A stretch of 51,723 nt of DNA from a candidate division KSB1 bacterium (lineage in GTDB: Bacteria > Zhuqueibacterota > Zhuqueibacteria > Residuimicrobiales > Krinioviventaceae): assembly GCA_034505495.1 (NCBI GenBank), contig JAPDQV010000011.1:33747-85469 (forward strand). Reading direction: 5' to 3'. The notes beneath the pieces were generated by a model. It had not been told where the DNA came from. It did no database searches and saw only the letters and a list, made by a program, of their open reading frames with translations. Shown here piece after piece: positions 9,095 to 18,796 of the stretch. The stretch's first letter is position 1; each line of letters begins with the position of its first letter. The position numbers and the translations under genes were made by a program.

Positions 9095-9880
9095 TTATAA
9101 CCTGATTTTGATCACTTCCGACGGCAGTTTGAGGTGAAAATGCTTTGCCGACAACGGCCGATTGACTTGGACATCCTCATAAAACAAGGTCAGTGCTTCT
9201 TTTGCCTGCGGCCGGACGATCCTAATCGTCTGCGGCAAAGTCACGCCGGCTATGCGCAGAAAGCGGCGGTACTCCTGAATCTGCATGATGCGGTCATGTC
9301 CATCGCGGATCACCACACGGGTCACGGCGCCGATTCGGTTGTCGATCGCATACTCGTACCATTTTACGTCCAGTCGGCCGGTCAGGAGCAAACTGTTTTC
9401 GCTGCGAAGGATGGAAGCCTCCTTCAATCCCGCGATTGTTACGCGCCCGGTCACCAGCTGCAGCGCCTCATCGCGCGTCACGTCAAAACCGAGCAACGGC
9501 TTGAGTCGCAAAGTGTCTTCAGCCCCGCCGATGTAGACCACCCGATCCATCGGTAGGAAAACGGCGACGCTGCGATGATCGAAAAAGAACATGCCCGCGT
9601 TCACGCCCAACAGCGCTTCCAATTTGACGAACAGCGAGTCGGGCATTTTCAGATAGACATTAACTTGGCCGGAAAAGGCTTGTCCGGGTGATTCGATTGT
9701 TATCTTGCCGCGTCCTGCAAGGGTCCGAAGCGCATTTTGAGTTTTTTCAAGTTGGGTACGAATGTAGGGAAGCCGCATTTCATCGGGGCTCGGCGCCCTG
9801 CGGCGTCCGCTCGGCATACAGCCGACCGCAAAGACAATCAGCAGCAATAGCGCGGCATAAAGGCCCGAGAAACGAAACAT
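9095..9880 (-). CDS. DUF4292 lipoprotein
   Basis: This is a 261-residue predicted lipoprotein. The signal peptide ends in a lipobox-like FAVGC with Cys21. The mature part has the DUF4292 pattern: a conserved LAGRGKITIES strand, then alternating beta strands (VYLKMPDSLFVKLEALLGV, FFFDHRSVAVFLPMDRVVYIG) resembling the half-barrel of LolA/LolB-type lipid carriers. DUF4292 has no firmly established function; a role in envelope or lipoprotein biogenesis is an inference from the fold. The TGA of the TPR lipoprotein gene and the ATG here overlap by one base (TGATG), so both proteins are probably made from one message and may act together at the outer membrane. Confidence 0.8.
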   Translation of the reverse strand: MFRFSGLYAALLLLIVFAVGCMPSGRRRAPSPDEMRLPYIRTQLEKTQNALRTLAGRGKITIESPGQAFSGQVNVYLKMPDSLFVKLEALLGVNAGMFFFDHRSVAVFLPMDRVVYIGGAEDTLRLKPLLGFDVTRDEALQLVTGRVTIAGLKEASILRSENSLLLTGRLDVKWYEYAIDNRIGAVTRVVIRDGHDRIMQIQEYRRFLRIAGVTLPQTIRIVRPQAKEALTLFYEDVQVNRPLSAKHFHLKLPSEVIKIRL

Positions 9881-11868
9881 CAGTCGGATTCCGTTTCGAG
9901 CTCGAGCAATTTAATCAAAATATGCGTACGCCGGCTGTCCAGCTCGAGGGCACGACGCCATAAATCCTGGGCAGCCCGATTGTCGCCAAGTTTGAACATG
10001 ACATCACCCAAATGCTCCGTCACTTCGGCATTGTCCGGCGCAATCTCCAAAGACGCCTCGATATAACTGCGCGCCTTTTCATAATCGCCCATTTGGTAAT
10101 AAATCCAGCCGAGCGTATCCAAGTACGGAGCGCTTTTCGGTACGGCGGCGACGGCGCGTTCGGCCATGGCCAGAGCCTTTTCCAAATCGCGCGCCTGCAC
10201 CGAAAGATGATAGGCGTAATTGTTCAGCACAATGGGGCTGTCCGGATTGTTGTGCAGCAGTTTTTTATAGAGCTCTTCAGCCCGGTCATATTGTCCGAGT
10301 TCATCGTAAGCGGCGGCCAGCGAGAGCGCGGTCTGGTCGTTGCGCGGATCAAGCTCTAAAGATTTGAGGTAATAGCGGACCGCGCGGGACGGATTTCCGC
10401 GACGATTGGCTACATAACCGAGATAGTAGGGAACGGCTGGATCTTTGGGAAATTTTGCTGCGGCAGTGTCGAGAACGGCCTCGGCTCGTTCGAGACTGTC
10501 GAGGTCGGCATAATTGAGAGCGCGCAAGATATAGATTTCCGGAACTTTCTGCTGCAGTTTTGCCGTGCGGTTGAACCATTCCAATGCTTTGTCCGGCTTG
10601 TTCATCCCTTGATAGAAGCGCCCTAACGCGGCGGGTGCCCGCCAATCGTCGGGATAATCGGAAGCGATTGATTCCGCCAATTTCAGAGCCTGCAACGTAT
10701 CCCCTTTAAGAATCATCAATTTGGCTATTTCAATACCGGCACTCACGGCTGTCGAATCATTTTCCTGCAATGGAGAAAAGAGCGATATGGCTTCGTCCCA
10801 TCGCTGCTGCTGGGCGTAAAGGTCTCGCAAAACCAGGCGCAGTCGATGAAAGCCGGAGTTTTGTGTTAAAGCAGAACGGCAAAGGCTTTCGGCAGCTGCC
10901 GTGTCCCGGCGCGCCAAATGAAGCAGAGAAAGGGCCAAATAGGCACTTTCGTTTTCGGGATGACGGCTGACTGCGCTTTCATAGAGCTGTAGGGCGGCGG
11001 TCGTATCCTTTGCCATCAGGTAGTATTGACCCAACTGAAGCTTGTTGCGCACATCGCCGCTGTCGGCAAAGCTCAATCGTTCAAACAGCTTGACCGCAGA
11101 AGCCAAATCCTTGCGGCTCTCATAGATCGAGATCAATTCCGCTTTGACGTCTTCGAAGCCTGGATTGACATCGAGCGCTTTCTGGTACCACGACAGCGCC
11201 CGAGTTGTGTCTCCCTGCATCTTGGCAATGCCGGCCAGTCCTAAATAGATGCTTTCGAGCTGAGGATAGAGGCGCTGCGCATCGATAAAAACCTGTTCGG
11301 CCTCGCGAAAATTACGGTTCTCCACAAAGCGCCCAGCCAGCTCCATCAGGTACTGCGGATCTTCAAAACCTGTTCGCCGCAGACGCTGATAGGTGGCGAA
11401 CGCCTTTTTCGGCTTGCCGGTCATCACCTCCAGGGATGCAAGGTAATAGAGAGCTTCCTGGTCATCGGGACGCAATTTGACGATCTGTTGATAGACTTTG
11501 AGCGCTTCGTCGTATTTTTGCAGCGACTCGTAACAAAGCCCGAGTAGATACAGCGCCTCGAGATTGTTCGGGTCGAGTTTGAGCGCCTTGCGCGCCGACG
11601 ATGCGGCTGCTTCGGGATTCTTCAAGTTGTAATAGTTGTCGGCAATGGCCAAATAGATACTCGGCGATGACGAATCGATCTCGGCCGCCTGATGGTAGTA
11701 GAACAGCGCCTCCTTAGGCATGTCCAACAGATCCATCACCGTCCCATTGACAACATGATTCAAAGCGCCCGGCCGATAAAGAGGCCCTTCGGGCTTGACG
11801 GCAGAACGCATCTTGACGGCGCAACTCAGGACAAGGGGAAAGAGTAGAAAAGGAAAGTATTTTTTCAT
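9880..11868 (-). CDS. Tetratricopeptide-repeat lipoprotein
   Basis: The first gene of the minus-strand operon encodes 662 residues: a lipoprotein signal peptide (lipobox LVLSC, Cys16) followed by about 15 TPR units, roughly residues 33-655. Typical repeat cores are visible, such as LEALYLLGLCYESLQKYDEAL, LGRFYQGMNKPDKALEWF and LDTLGWIYYQMGDYEKARSYI. TPR solenoids bind partner proteins. In this setting it may be a periplasmic scaffold for envelope polysaccharide or lipoprotein assembly, but that is inference. It overlaps the DUF4292 gene by one base and has its own promoter candidate upstream. The SD is poor and the leader, if the promoter is right, is only about 18 nt. Confidence 0.88.
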   Translation of the reverse strand: MKKYFPFLLFPLVLSCAVKMRSAVKPEGPLYRPGALNHVVNGTVMDLLDMPKEALFYYHQAAEIDSSSPSIYLAIADNYYNLKNPEAAASSARKALKLDPNNLEALYLLGLCYESLQKYDEALKVYQQIVKLRPDDQEALYYLASLEVMTGKPKKAFATYQRLRRTGFEDPQYLMELAGRFVENRNFREAEQVFIDAQRLYPQLESIYLGLAGIAKMQGDTTRALSWYQKALDVNPGFEDVKAELISIYESRKDLASAVKLFERLSFADSGDVRNKLQLGQYYLMAKDTTAALQLYESAVSRHPENESAYLALSLLHLARRDTAAAESLCRSALTQNSGFHRLRLVLRDLYAQQQRWDEAISLFSPLQENDSTAVSAGIEIAKLMILKGDTLQALKLAESIASDYPDDWRAPAALGRFYQGMNKPDKALEWFNRTAKLQQKVPEIYILRALNYADLDSLERAEAVLDTAAAKFPKDPAVPYYLGYVANRRGNPSRAVRYYLKSLELDPRNDQTALSLAAAYDELGQYDRAEELYKKLLHNNPDSPIVLNNYAYHLSVQARDLEKALAMAERAVAAVPKSAPYLDTLGWIYYQMGDYEKARSYIEASLEIAPDNAEVTEHLGDVMFKLGDNRAAQDLWRRALELDSRRTHILIKLLELETESD

Positions 11869-11889
11869 GTCTTTACTTTAATTTTGACG

Positions 11890-11921
11890 CAAAATATATC
11901 ATATCCCAGCCTTTTTCACAA
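11890..11921 (-). promoter_or_regulatory. Candidate promoter of the polysaccharide operon
   Basis: Read on the minus strand there is a -35 TTGTGA (11921-11916), a 17-bp spacer and a -10 TATATT (11898-11893) followed by TTG. Transcription would begin near 11886, about 18 nt before the ATG of the TPR lipoprotein gene. It is a sequence match only, but the same TTGnnn-N17-TAnnTT layout recurs at other intergenic sites in this window. Confidence 0.5.
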
Positions 11922-12057
11922 GGAATAAATCCTTGTTAAAGCAATGCTAAAACCGTCGATGGCCCTGCTTTGTTCCTGCTTGGCCGCAAAGCTTTCCATT
12001 TTTGGCGATTTTTCCTATATTGCCGCCCGAAAACTGCACAACCATGAAAAAGGATCG

Positions 12058-12882
12058 ATGAGCCCGAGCCCCGCCTGCAATATTCCTCTTTTTACCGCCT
12101 GCCGTGCCGTTGTGTGTGATTTGGACGGAACCCTTTACTTGGAAGACGGGCCTATTTTCGGGGCGCAACAGTTCCTTAAACAGGTTCTCGCCCGCGGTAA
12201 GCAGCTTTACTATTTTACCAATAACGATTCGATCTCGCGCGAAGGGTGGCTCAATAAACTGAGGGAACTCGATTTTCCCATTGAAAGCCGGCAGCTGATT
12301 ATGGCGTCGGATTGCGCCGAAGCGTATTTGAAGCGGAACGGCTGGTACCCGGAGATCTATTTGATCGGCAACACAGATCTGCGGCGCGACTTTAGCGACC
12401 GTGGTTTCCGCTGCCTGGACGAATCGGAGGCTCTGCAGGGACAGGCAAAGGCCGTCGTTCTGGCATTCGATACCGAGCTGAATTATGAAAAGATAACCGT
12501 CGGTTACGAGCTGCTTATGCGGGGCCTGCCTTATGTCGCCACCCACGGCGATCTTTTGTGTCCGGTTACCAAAAACCGCTTTAAACCCGATATCGGTACA
12601 TTTATCTCGCTCTTTGAAACTGCCTGCGGTCGAAAACCGATCCTGGTCGGCAAGCCGACGGCGGAAGCGGCAAGAGTGATTGCCGAAAAGGCGCAGTTGC
12701 CGTACAAGCGTATCGCTTTCATCGGCGATCGTTTGTATACGGACATGCAGATGGCTACCGATACCGGCATGGTCAGCGTGTTGGTACTGAGCGGCGAGAC
12801 CACTGAGGCGATGCTGGCGGCATCGCATCTGCGGCCCCACTTGATCGCGGCTTCGGTAAATGATTTGACGGATTTTTTGTGA
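12058..12882 (+). CDS. HAD-superfamily (IIA, NagD-like) phosphatase
   Basis: This 274-residue protein is a haloacid dehalogenase-type phosphatase. Motif I is CDLDGTLY with the nucleophile Asp21 and acid/base Asp23; motif II is YFTNNDS; motif IV is GDRLYTD at about 223-229. The large cap between motif II and the GKP segment (VGKPTAEAARV) is the NagD/p-nitrophenylphosphatase (IIA) type, which usually acts on small phosphate esters such as glycerol phosphate, phosphoglycolate or nucleotides. I start at ATG 12058, which has AAAAAGGA immediately upstream and gives the family's usual length. An ATG at 11944 in the same frame adds 38 unrelated residues. It stands alone and is transcribed away from the polysaccharide operon. 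Confidence 0.88.
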   Translation: MSPSPACNIPLFTACRAVVCDLDGTLYLEDGPIFGAQQFLKQVLARGKQLYYFTNNDSISREGWLNKLRELDFPIESRQLIMASDCAEAYLKRNGWYPEIYLIGNTDLRRDFSDRGFRCLDESEALQGQAKAVVLAFDTELNYEKITVGYELLMRGLPYVATHGDLLCPVTKNRFKPDIGTFISLFETACGRKPILVGKPTAEAARVIAEKAQLPYKRIAFIGDRLYTDMQMATDTGMVSVLVLSGETTEAMLAASHLRPHLIAASVNDLTDFL

Positions 12883-13196
12883 TCTGTCTTTAAATGAATC
12901 TCAACTGTTGTTTAAATGGGGGGAACCGGGACATACTCCCAAACACCTCGTCAAGCGGCATGGGGCTTTAACGGATGTACCTAAAATAACGCCACAATCG
13001 CCAAGAGGATTCTCCTCCGAAAAATCGGCGATTACAGCGCAACCCATATAATTAACGTTCTTGCGGCGTATTCCATGCAAACCGGTAATGACCGTCAAGC
13101 CATCCCTAACTTGCCCATTATTAATGGCTCGATGAATCTTGTTAAATGCCGAGCCCTAAAAGAAGCTCTTGATTCTTCTCTTCTCGAAACTTCCTG
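12883..13196. other. 314-bp stretch without a recognised gene
   Basis: It lies between the HAD gene and the convergent GH16 gene. A minus-strand frame stays open from about 13160 to 12901 (about 85 codons; a TTG start at 13098 would give 65 residues), with a protein-like segment around GLHGIRRKNVNYMGCAV. I do not recognise it and there is no convincing SD. Just downstream of the GH16 gene, near 13157-13178, the minus strand can form a weak AGAAG/CTTCT hairpin followed by TTTT, possibly a poor terminator. I see nothing else, though a decayed gene or insertion-sequence fragment cannot be excluded. Confidence 0.35.
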
Positions 13197-13967
<771 letters not shown>

Positions 13968-14115
13968 GGTTCAGGCCTCCTGGAAAAGATTCAGTTATAA
14001 CTGCTTTTATAATAAAATCTCTGCATTTTACCCTTAATTTGCAAAAACAAAAGAATAGATTGTTTAAATGATGACAAAGAAGTACATTCTGACCAAGATC
14101 GTTTAGGAGTCCTCT

Positions 14116-14811
14116 ATGCGAAAAATTTTACTTTTTGGGCTATGGCTTTTACTGAGCGACCTTTATGCGCAAAATCTGCAAGTCCACTACGATTTCAGCT
14201 CCGAACGCAACTATGTGACTTCTACTTTGGAAATGTATAAACCGGATACTTTAGGGGCTACTTTTTGGTTTGTCGATTTTGATTATAATTCATGGCAACC
14301 GAACAAATCCGCATCGTTGGCCTATTGGGAAATTGCCCGGTATTTTACGCTTCCCGTCTTTGAACGCCGTCTCTCGGCGACGCTGCAGTACAACGACGGT
14401 TTGATGATCGGTGCCGATGCCTCCGGTCAATGGGGGTTGCCGCTTGACAGCGCCTGGCTGTTGGGTCTTAATTACGCGTTTCCGCTTAAAAGCGCCTCGC
14501 TGACGGTTGAACTCCTCTATCGGTATATGGATGTTTCCCGTCGACCTGATGCGCAATTGACCATTGTCTGGTTTTTACCGTTGTTTCATGAGCGCATTCA
14601 TTTCATGGGTTATTTGGACTATTATACGCAGGATTTACCGACAAAAGCCGGGATTGTCAAAAAGCCGATTCTGCAGTCCGAACCGCAGCTCTGGTACGTC
14701 CTGAACAGGACCTTCTGCATCGGCGGCGAGGTGGAATTGGATTATAATTTCGGCGGCTATTTGGGCAAATTCAAAGCTTTTCCCACTCTCGGAATCAAGT
14801 GGAATTTCTAA
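14116..14811 (+). CDS. DUF5020 outer-membrane beta-barrel (Tsx-like)
   Basis: This 231-residue protein has a signal peptide (MRKILLFGLWLLLSDLYA), then alternating amphipathic strands ending in a C-terminal Phe (GIKWNF), as expected for an outer-membrane barrel. The opening QNLQVHYDFSSERNYVTST and LEMYKPDTLGATFWFVDFDY match DUF5020, related to the nucleoside channel Tsx. It is followed 12 bp later by an NCS2 purine permease, so the pair could form an outer- and inner-membrane route for nucleobases or nucleosides. That link is inferred from family and neighbourhood. An AGGAG lies 6-7 nt before the ATG. Confidence 0.83.
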   Translation: MRKILLFGLWLLLSDLYAQNLQVHYDFSSERNYVTSTLEMYKPDTLGATFWFVDFDYNSWQPNKSASLAYWEIARYFTLPVFERRLSATLQYNDGLMIGADASGQWGLPLDSAWLLGLNYAFPLKSASLTVELLYRYMDVSRRPDAQLTIVWFLPLFHERIHFMGYLDYYTQDLPTKAGIVKKPILQSEPQLWYVLNRTFCIGGEVELDYNFGGYLGKFKAFPTLGIKWNF

Positions 14812-14823
14812 AAAGGAGGCTTT

Positions 14824-16122
14824 GTGCGGGATTATTTTAGGCTGCAAGAAAATGGAACAAGCGTCAAAATCGAAGTAACCGCCGGAATTACCACCTTTTT
14901 GGCGACGATGTACATCATTGTCGTCAATCCTGCGATCCTCAGCGTGACCGGCATGCCGTTCAGCGCCGTGCTCACGGCGACGGTGATGGTCAGCGCGTTC
15001 AGCAGCATCGCCATGGGACTCTATGCGGGCAACCCCATTGTGTTGGCGCCGGGTATGGGATTGAATGCCTTTTTCGCCTATTCAATCGTTTTAGGCATGG
15101 GGGTGAAATGGGAGACGGCCCTGGGTGCGGTGTTCTGGTCAGGCGTGCTCTTTATTCTGTTGTCGGTTACCAACGTGCGCACGGCGATCGTCCGCGCCAT
15201 TCCGCAGCAGCTGCGTTACGCCGTCGCTGCGGGCATCGGTCTGTTCATCGCCGAAATCGGGCTGATCAACACCAAATTCATCATCGCCAATCCGTCGACG
15301 CTCATCAGCTTCGGCGGATTGAATCCTCTCACCATCACTTTTCTTGCCGGTTTTGCCGTGACCAGCTTCTTGGCCGTCAAGCGGGTGCGCGGTGCCCTCA
15401 TGCTCGGCATTCTTTTCGCCACCCTGCTTGCGGTTCCGATCGGCCGATGGTGGGGAACGGAGCCGGTCGTTACGTATAGCGGCCTCATGGCGCGGCCCGA
15501 TTTCAGCCTGCTGCTCCGTCTCGACTTTGTCGGCGCTTTGAAATGGACGCTTTGGCCGGTCATCTTTGCCATGTTGTTTACCGACATGTTCGACAGCCTC
15601 TCCACTTTTGTCGGCGTAGCCGAGGCCGCTGATCTGACCGACGCCGACGGCCAGCCGCGCGCCGTCAAACGGTCGTTGATCGTCGACGGCTTTTCCACGC
15701 TCATTTCAGGACTCTTTGGCACCAGCGCCGGTACCAGTTACATCGAATCCGCTGCCGGCATCGAGGAAGGCGGGCGTACCGGTCTCACGGCGGTGGTCGC
15801 GGGACTGCTTTTTCTGCCCTTTATGTTTTTCTCGCCGCTGTTGTCGATGGTGCCCTCTCTGGCCACGGCTCCCGCGCTGGTGATGGTCGGCGTCTTTATG
15901 ATGCGGCCGGTGCAAAAGATCAACTGGGCGTCTCTTGACGATGCGCTGCCGGCTTTTCTCGCCATGATCCTCATCCCGTTGACCTATTCGATCACTCAGG
16001 GATTGGTTTGGGGATTTTTGAGTTGGACGTTCATCAAGCTGATAAGCGGAAAAGGCAAAGAGGTGAGCATCATGCTGTGGATCATCGATATATTAGCCGT
16101 TCTCGCTCTCTTTAGAAAGTGA
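14824..16122 (+). CDS. NCS2-family purine permease (AzgA/PbuG-like)
   Basis: This 432-residue inner-membrane transporter has about 12-14 hydrophobic segments. The GITTFLATMYIIVVNPAIL opening, NPIVLAPGMGLNAFFAY near residue 75, and TDMFDSLSTFVGVAEAADL followed by GTSAGTSYIESAAGI match the AzgA-like branch of nucleobase:cation symporters, which carry hypoxanthine, guanine or adenine. The start is GTG 14824, chosen because a strong AAGGAGG lies 5-6 nt upstream and the frame has no better start. It is probably cotranscribed with the DUF5020 barrel. Its last 30 bp overlap tail-to-tail with the Ub-Mut7-C gene on the other strand. I saw no purine riboswitch upstream of the pair. Confidence 0.93.
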   Translation: MRDYFRLQENGTSVKIEVTAGITTFLATMYIIVVNPAILSVTGMPFSAVLTATVMVSAFSSIAMGLYAGNPIVLAPGMGLNAFFAYSIVLGMGVKWETALGAVFWSGVLFILLSVTNVRTAIVRAIPQQLRYAVAAGIGLFIAEIGLINTKFIIANPSTLISFGGLNPLTITFLAGFAVTSFLAVKRVRGALMLGILFATLLAVPIGRWWGTEPVVTYSGLMARPDFSLLLRLDFVGALKWTLWPVIFAMLFTDMFDSLSTFVGVAEAADLTDADGQPRAVKRSLIVDGFSTLISGLFGTSAGTSYIESAAGIEEGGRTGLTAVVAGLLFLPFMFFSPLLSMVPSLATAPALVMVGVFMMRPVQKINWASLDDALPAFLAMILIPLTYSITQGLVWGFLSWTFIKLISGKGKEVSIMLWIIDILAVLALFRK

Positions 16123-16908
16123 ATCCTCCCCGACAGCAGCGGAAATCAGGTCCTGTACGCGCTTGAGCATGACGGCATAATGATGGCCCTGCCAATAAAT
16201 GCGCCGACAACCGCGGCAGCGACGGAATGTTTGGTAATAGGCCGCGACCTTTGGAGGCAGCTGTAAAAGAATCTCCGACTTTTCCACCGGTTCAAGCAGG
16301 TCATTACATACGGTGCAGCGGCTGAACGGCTTGGCCGCTTTGGCCAGATCAAAGCGGCGAATGACCTCTTCGGCCTGCGGAAGTGCGCTGCGGGACTGCA
16401 GGCAGCAGCCGTGTGTCACGCGGCTGTTTTTGAGGATGCCGCGGTCGCAGGTCAAGATGATGCGGTGCTCCGTCTCGGCGATGCGGATGATCTCCTCATC
16501 GGCAAAAGTATTGCTGTACAGGGTGTCGAAGCCAAGGAGCCTTAGTATGGTCGCCAATTTGCCGAGGTGAACGTCGCAGATGAATTTGAGCTCCCGCAGC
16601 GGCTGAGGCCGCAATCGAATAATCGGCGAAACATCGAAACGCTCAAAGGTGGGATAGACCGAAACGCGGTCTCCGTCCTGCAGCTGATAGTCGAACCCTA
16701 TCGATCGCCCGTTGACAAGGATGACCTCAACTTCGGTATGGGGCACGCCCTGTGCTTCTACCGCGTCTTTGATGGATGGATGTCCCCTGAAGAAATATTC
16801 GATTTCGCGTTTGCGCTTTTCTTCCGGCAGAAAAAAGTTCAGCTCCTCATAGAAACGAAAGAGCGCCTGATGTACTGCAGAGTCGGGATTGTCACTTTCT
16901 TCCTTCAT
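16093..16908 (-). CDS. Ub-like/Mut7-C (PIN-type) RNase domain protein
   Basis: The 271-residue protein joins a ubiquitin-like (ThiS/MoaD-type) N-terminal domain (about residues 30-95; VEVILVNGRSIGFDYQLQDGDRV) to a Mut7-C PIN-like domain (about 105-195). Conserved acidic residues include Asp112 in FICDVHLGKLA and Asp155 in LTCDRGIL. A C-terminal zinc ribbon (C198xxC201 and C231xxC234) completes the family architecture. Mut7-C proteins are predicted RNases; no bacterial substrate is known to me. Its ATG overlaps the TGA of the acyltransferase fusion (ATGA), so it is coupled to lipid synthesis, an unexplained pairing. Its 3' end overlaps the permease gene on the other strand by 30 bp. Confidence 0.87.
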   Translation of the reverse strand: MKEESDNPDSAVHQALFRFYEELNFFLPEEKRKREIEYFFRGHPSIKDAVEAQGVPHTEVEVILVNGRSIGFDYQLQDGDRVSVYPTFERFDVSPIIRLRPQPLRELKFICDVHLGKLATILRLLGFDTLYSNTFADEEIIRIAETEHRIILTCDRGILKNSRVTHGCCLQSRSALPQAEEVIRRFDLAKAAKPFSRCTVCNDLLEPVEKSEILLQLPPKVAAYYQTFRRCRGCRRIYWQGHHYAVMLKRVQDLISAAVGEDSLSKESENG

Positions 16909-18638
16909 GAGGATGAATCGGCGGCAGAAAGATACCGTTCTTTAATTTTCGGCTTGAGATAATTCAAATCGAGCAGGATCAGGCCGTCGACGCAGTTATT
17001 GAAGGCCGGATCAGAGCCGAATTCAAGAAATTTGACGCCCTCGGGTTCGCAAAGTTCCGCATAGCGGCGAAAGAGTACCGGCACCGTAAACCCGTAGGCT
17101 TTGAGAGCCGTTTTCAACAGCAGCATATCGCTTTCGCGATCCTTGGCGTTCAGCAAAGCCTCCGCTTCGGCCTCATCATTTTTCGATAAGCGAAAGGGAT
17201 GTGGAGAAATCGCCCAGTCGCTCGGTCCAGGGTACCATTTGCGGTAATAGTGAACGATGAGATTCTTGGCCTCATCGCTGTAGGCATTGCTGATGCTGAC
17301 AGCGCCGTAAAGGTAGCGGACATCCGGCTGCCTGGTTAAAAAAGCGCCGATTCCCTGCCACAGCGAGTCGAGCGCATTGCTTCGCCAGTATTCCTGGCGG
17401 ATAAAACTACGGCCCAGTTCCACGGCGTTTGGCAAAAGCTTCTGAAAAGAGGGCGACAAATGAAAAAGAGAAGCAATGTATAGGCCCTGAAGCCCTTGTT
17501 CAGCCAACACCTGCCGACACAATCCCAGTCGATAGGAGCCGATAATTTGTTCGCGCTCTTCATCCCACAGGACAATGTGGTGATAAAAGCGATCGAATTC
17601 ATCCACGTCGATTTTTTTTCCGGTTCCTTCGCCTACCTTGCGAAAAGTCAATTCGCGCAGCCGTCCGATCTCTTTGATGACATGAGAGGCTTCCTTTTGC
17701 ACTATGCAAAAAAGCTTTTTTTGCTCACCCGCCGTACCCAACATCTGACTTTGGGAGAGCTCTTTTTTCAATAGCTTAGGATCTACCGGCGGAATGACGG
17801 TTTGTTCTGTGCGGAAGATGGGTTTTTTCTTCGGCAGCCGGTAAACATGACTGCGCAATAGACGGGTTTGCCGGCCGATGGAAATAAGGGAATGCCTAAA
17901 TGCGGACTCTGGTATAGGATCGCCGATGGTCAGCGCTATCGTTTTGCCTTTCTTGGCAAATATTTCCCGTGCCAGAAGAAATGTGGAGAACGGCTTGTAG
18001 ATCAGCGAGATAATATAAAACAAAAGCGAATTCCGGCCGTGGACATAAATCGGTAAAACGGGAGCGCCGTATTTTTGCGCAAAGTGGATGGGGCCGCGCA
18101 ACCATTTTTTATCGCGTATGCCTGACCAGGTCAACCGTGAAACTTCGGCCGCGGGGAAAAAAATGACCGCTTCATCCTGCATCAGGGCATCGCCGATGTC
18201 TTTCAGACGCTCTTTTTGCGGTCTGGAGCGAAAAATATCGAACGGCAGCAAAAGTTCATGCAGTTGTTCGATGGACAAAAGCACGTCATTGGCGACGATT
18301 TTGACGTCGCGGCGAACATCGCCGACGGCCTTGAGAACGGCAAGGGCATCCAGCGCGCCGAGCGGATGATTGGCCACGCAGACCAATTTGCCCTCACGCG
18401 GGATACGGAGACGGTCTTTATCGGATACCGTATAGCCGACATCAAGCTCTTCGAAAACCGCCTCAATGAACTCGAGGCCTTTAAGATCGGCATGCGCGGA
18501 AAGGAAACGTTCAATTTGCTGCAGCTGAAGAATTCGTGAAAGGAAGGCTAAAATTAAATGACGCAATAAAGCAGGAGTATTCCGGAGGAATTTCGGATTT
18601 TTGCTGTTAATGATTTCGGAAAGGTTGATGGAATTCAT
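16905..18638 (-). CDS. PlsC-like acyltransferase fused to GNAT N-acyltransferase (OlsF/GlsF-like)
   Basis: This 577-residue fusion has a lysophospholipid acyltransferase domain (about 75-265) with the catalytic NHPLGALD (His91, Asp97; one residue longer than the canonical Hx4D, as is usual in this subfamily) and the substrate motif FFPAAEVSRL. It is followed by an OlsB/hemolysin-type GNAT domain (about 320-560) with EFDRFYHHIVLWDE and ELGRSFIRQEYW. In Bacteroidota and Serratia, two-domain enzymes of this kind make ornithine or glycine lipids: the GNAT half N-acylates an amino acid and the PlsC half O-acylates it. The domain order here is PlsC then GNAT. The head group is not predictable. It is membrane-associated and has AGGA 7 nt before the ATG. 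Confidence 0.86.
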   Translation of the reverse strand: MNSINLSEIINSKNPKFLRNTPALLRHLILAFLSRILQLQQIERFLSAHADLKGLEFIEAVFEELDVGYTVSDKDRLRIPREGKLVCVANHPLGALDALAVLKAVGDVRRDVKIVANDVLLSIEQLHELLLPFDIFRSRPQKERLKDIGDALMQDEAVIFFPAAEVSRLTWSGIRDKKWLRGPIHFAQKYGAPVLPIYVHGRNSLLFYIISLIYKPFSTFLLAREIFAKKGKTIALTIGDPIPESAFRHSLISIGRQTRLLRSHVYRLPKKKPIFRTEQTVIPPVDPKLLKKELSQSQMLGTAGEQKKLFCIVQKEASHVIKEIGRLRELTFRKVGEGTGKKIDVDEFDRFYHHIVLWDEEREQIIGSYRLGLCRQVLAEQGLQGLYIASLFHLSPSFQKLLPNAVELGRSFIRQEYWRSNALDSLWQGIGAFLTRQPDVRYLYGAVSISNAYSDEAKNLIVHYYRKWYPGPSDWAISPHPFRLSKNDEAEAEALLNAKDRESDMLLLKTALKAYGFTVPVLFRRYAELCEPEGVKFLEFGSDPAFNNCVDGLILLDLNYLKPKIKERYLSAADSSS

Positions 18639-18703
18639 TCAAGTCCTGTTTATCGTTTGTAAATCAAGATAAGCATCCCCGCAAGAGTGTTCAAGAATTT
18701 TTT

Positions 18704-18737
18704 CAAATTTAACGAAATCTTGATATGGAATTGACAA
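18704..18737 (-). promoter_or_regulatory. Weak candidate promoter for the acyltransferase/Mut7-C operon
   Basis: The minus strand carries TAAATTTG (18711-18704), a match to the TAnnTTTG -7 element of Bacteroidota. The nearest TTG (18737-18735) lies 23 nt upstream rather than the 20 seen at the better sites. The start codon is about 66 nt downstream. The match is partial and unsupported by any other signal. Confidence 0.3.
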
Positions 18738-18796
18738 TCCGTTTCATGTCGATCTTTTGCTTTGATTCTCAAGAATCGATGAGGGAAAACAAAATA

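Noticed and set aside
13968..14115. Possible purine riboswitch before the DUF5020/NCS2 pair
   Set aside because: I looked for the conserved three-way-junction core and paired loops and did not find them. A TATAAT at 14008-14013 has no -35 at proper spacing, so I list no promoter either.
18731..18736. Consensus TTGACA as parA -35
   Set aside because: There is no acceptable -10 16-18 bp downstream; the TTGATT/TATATT pair nearer the gene is better.
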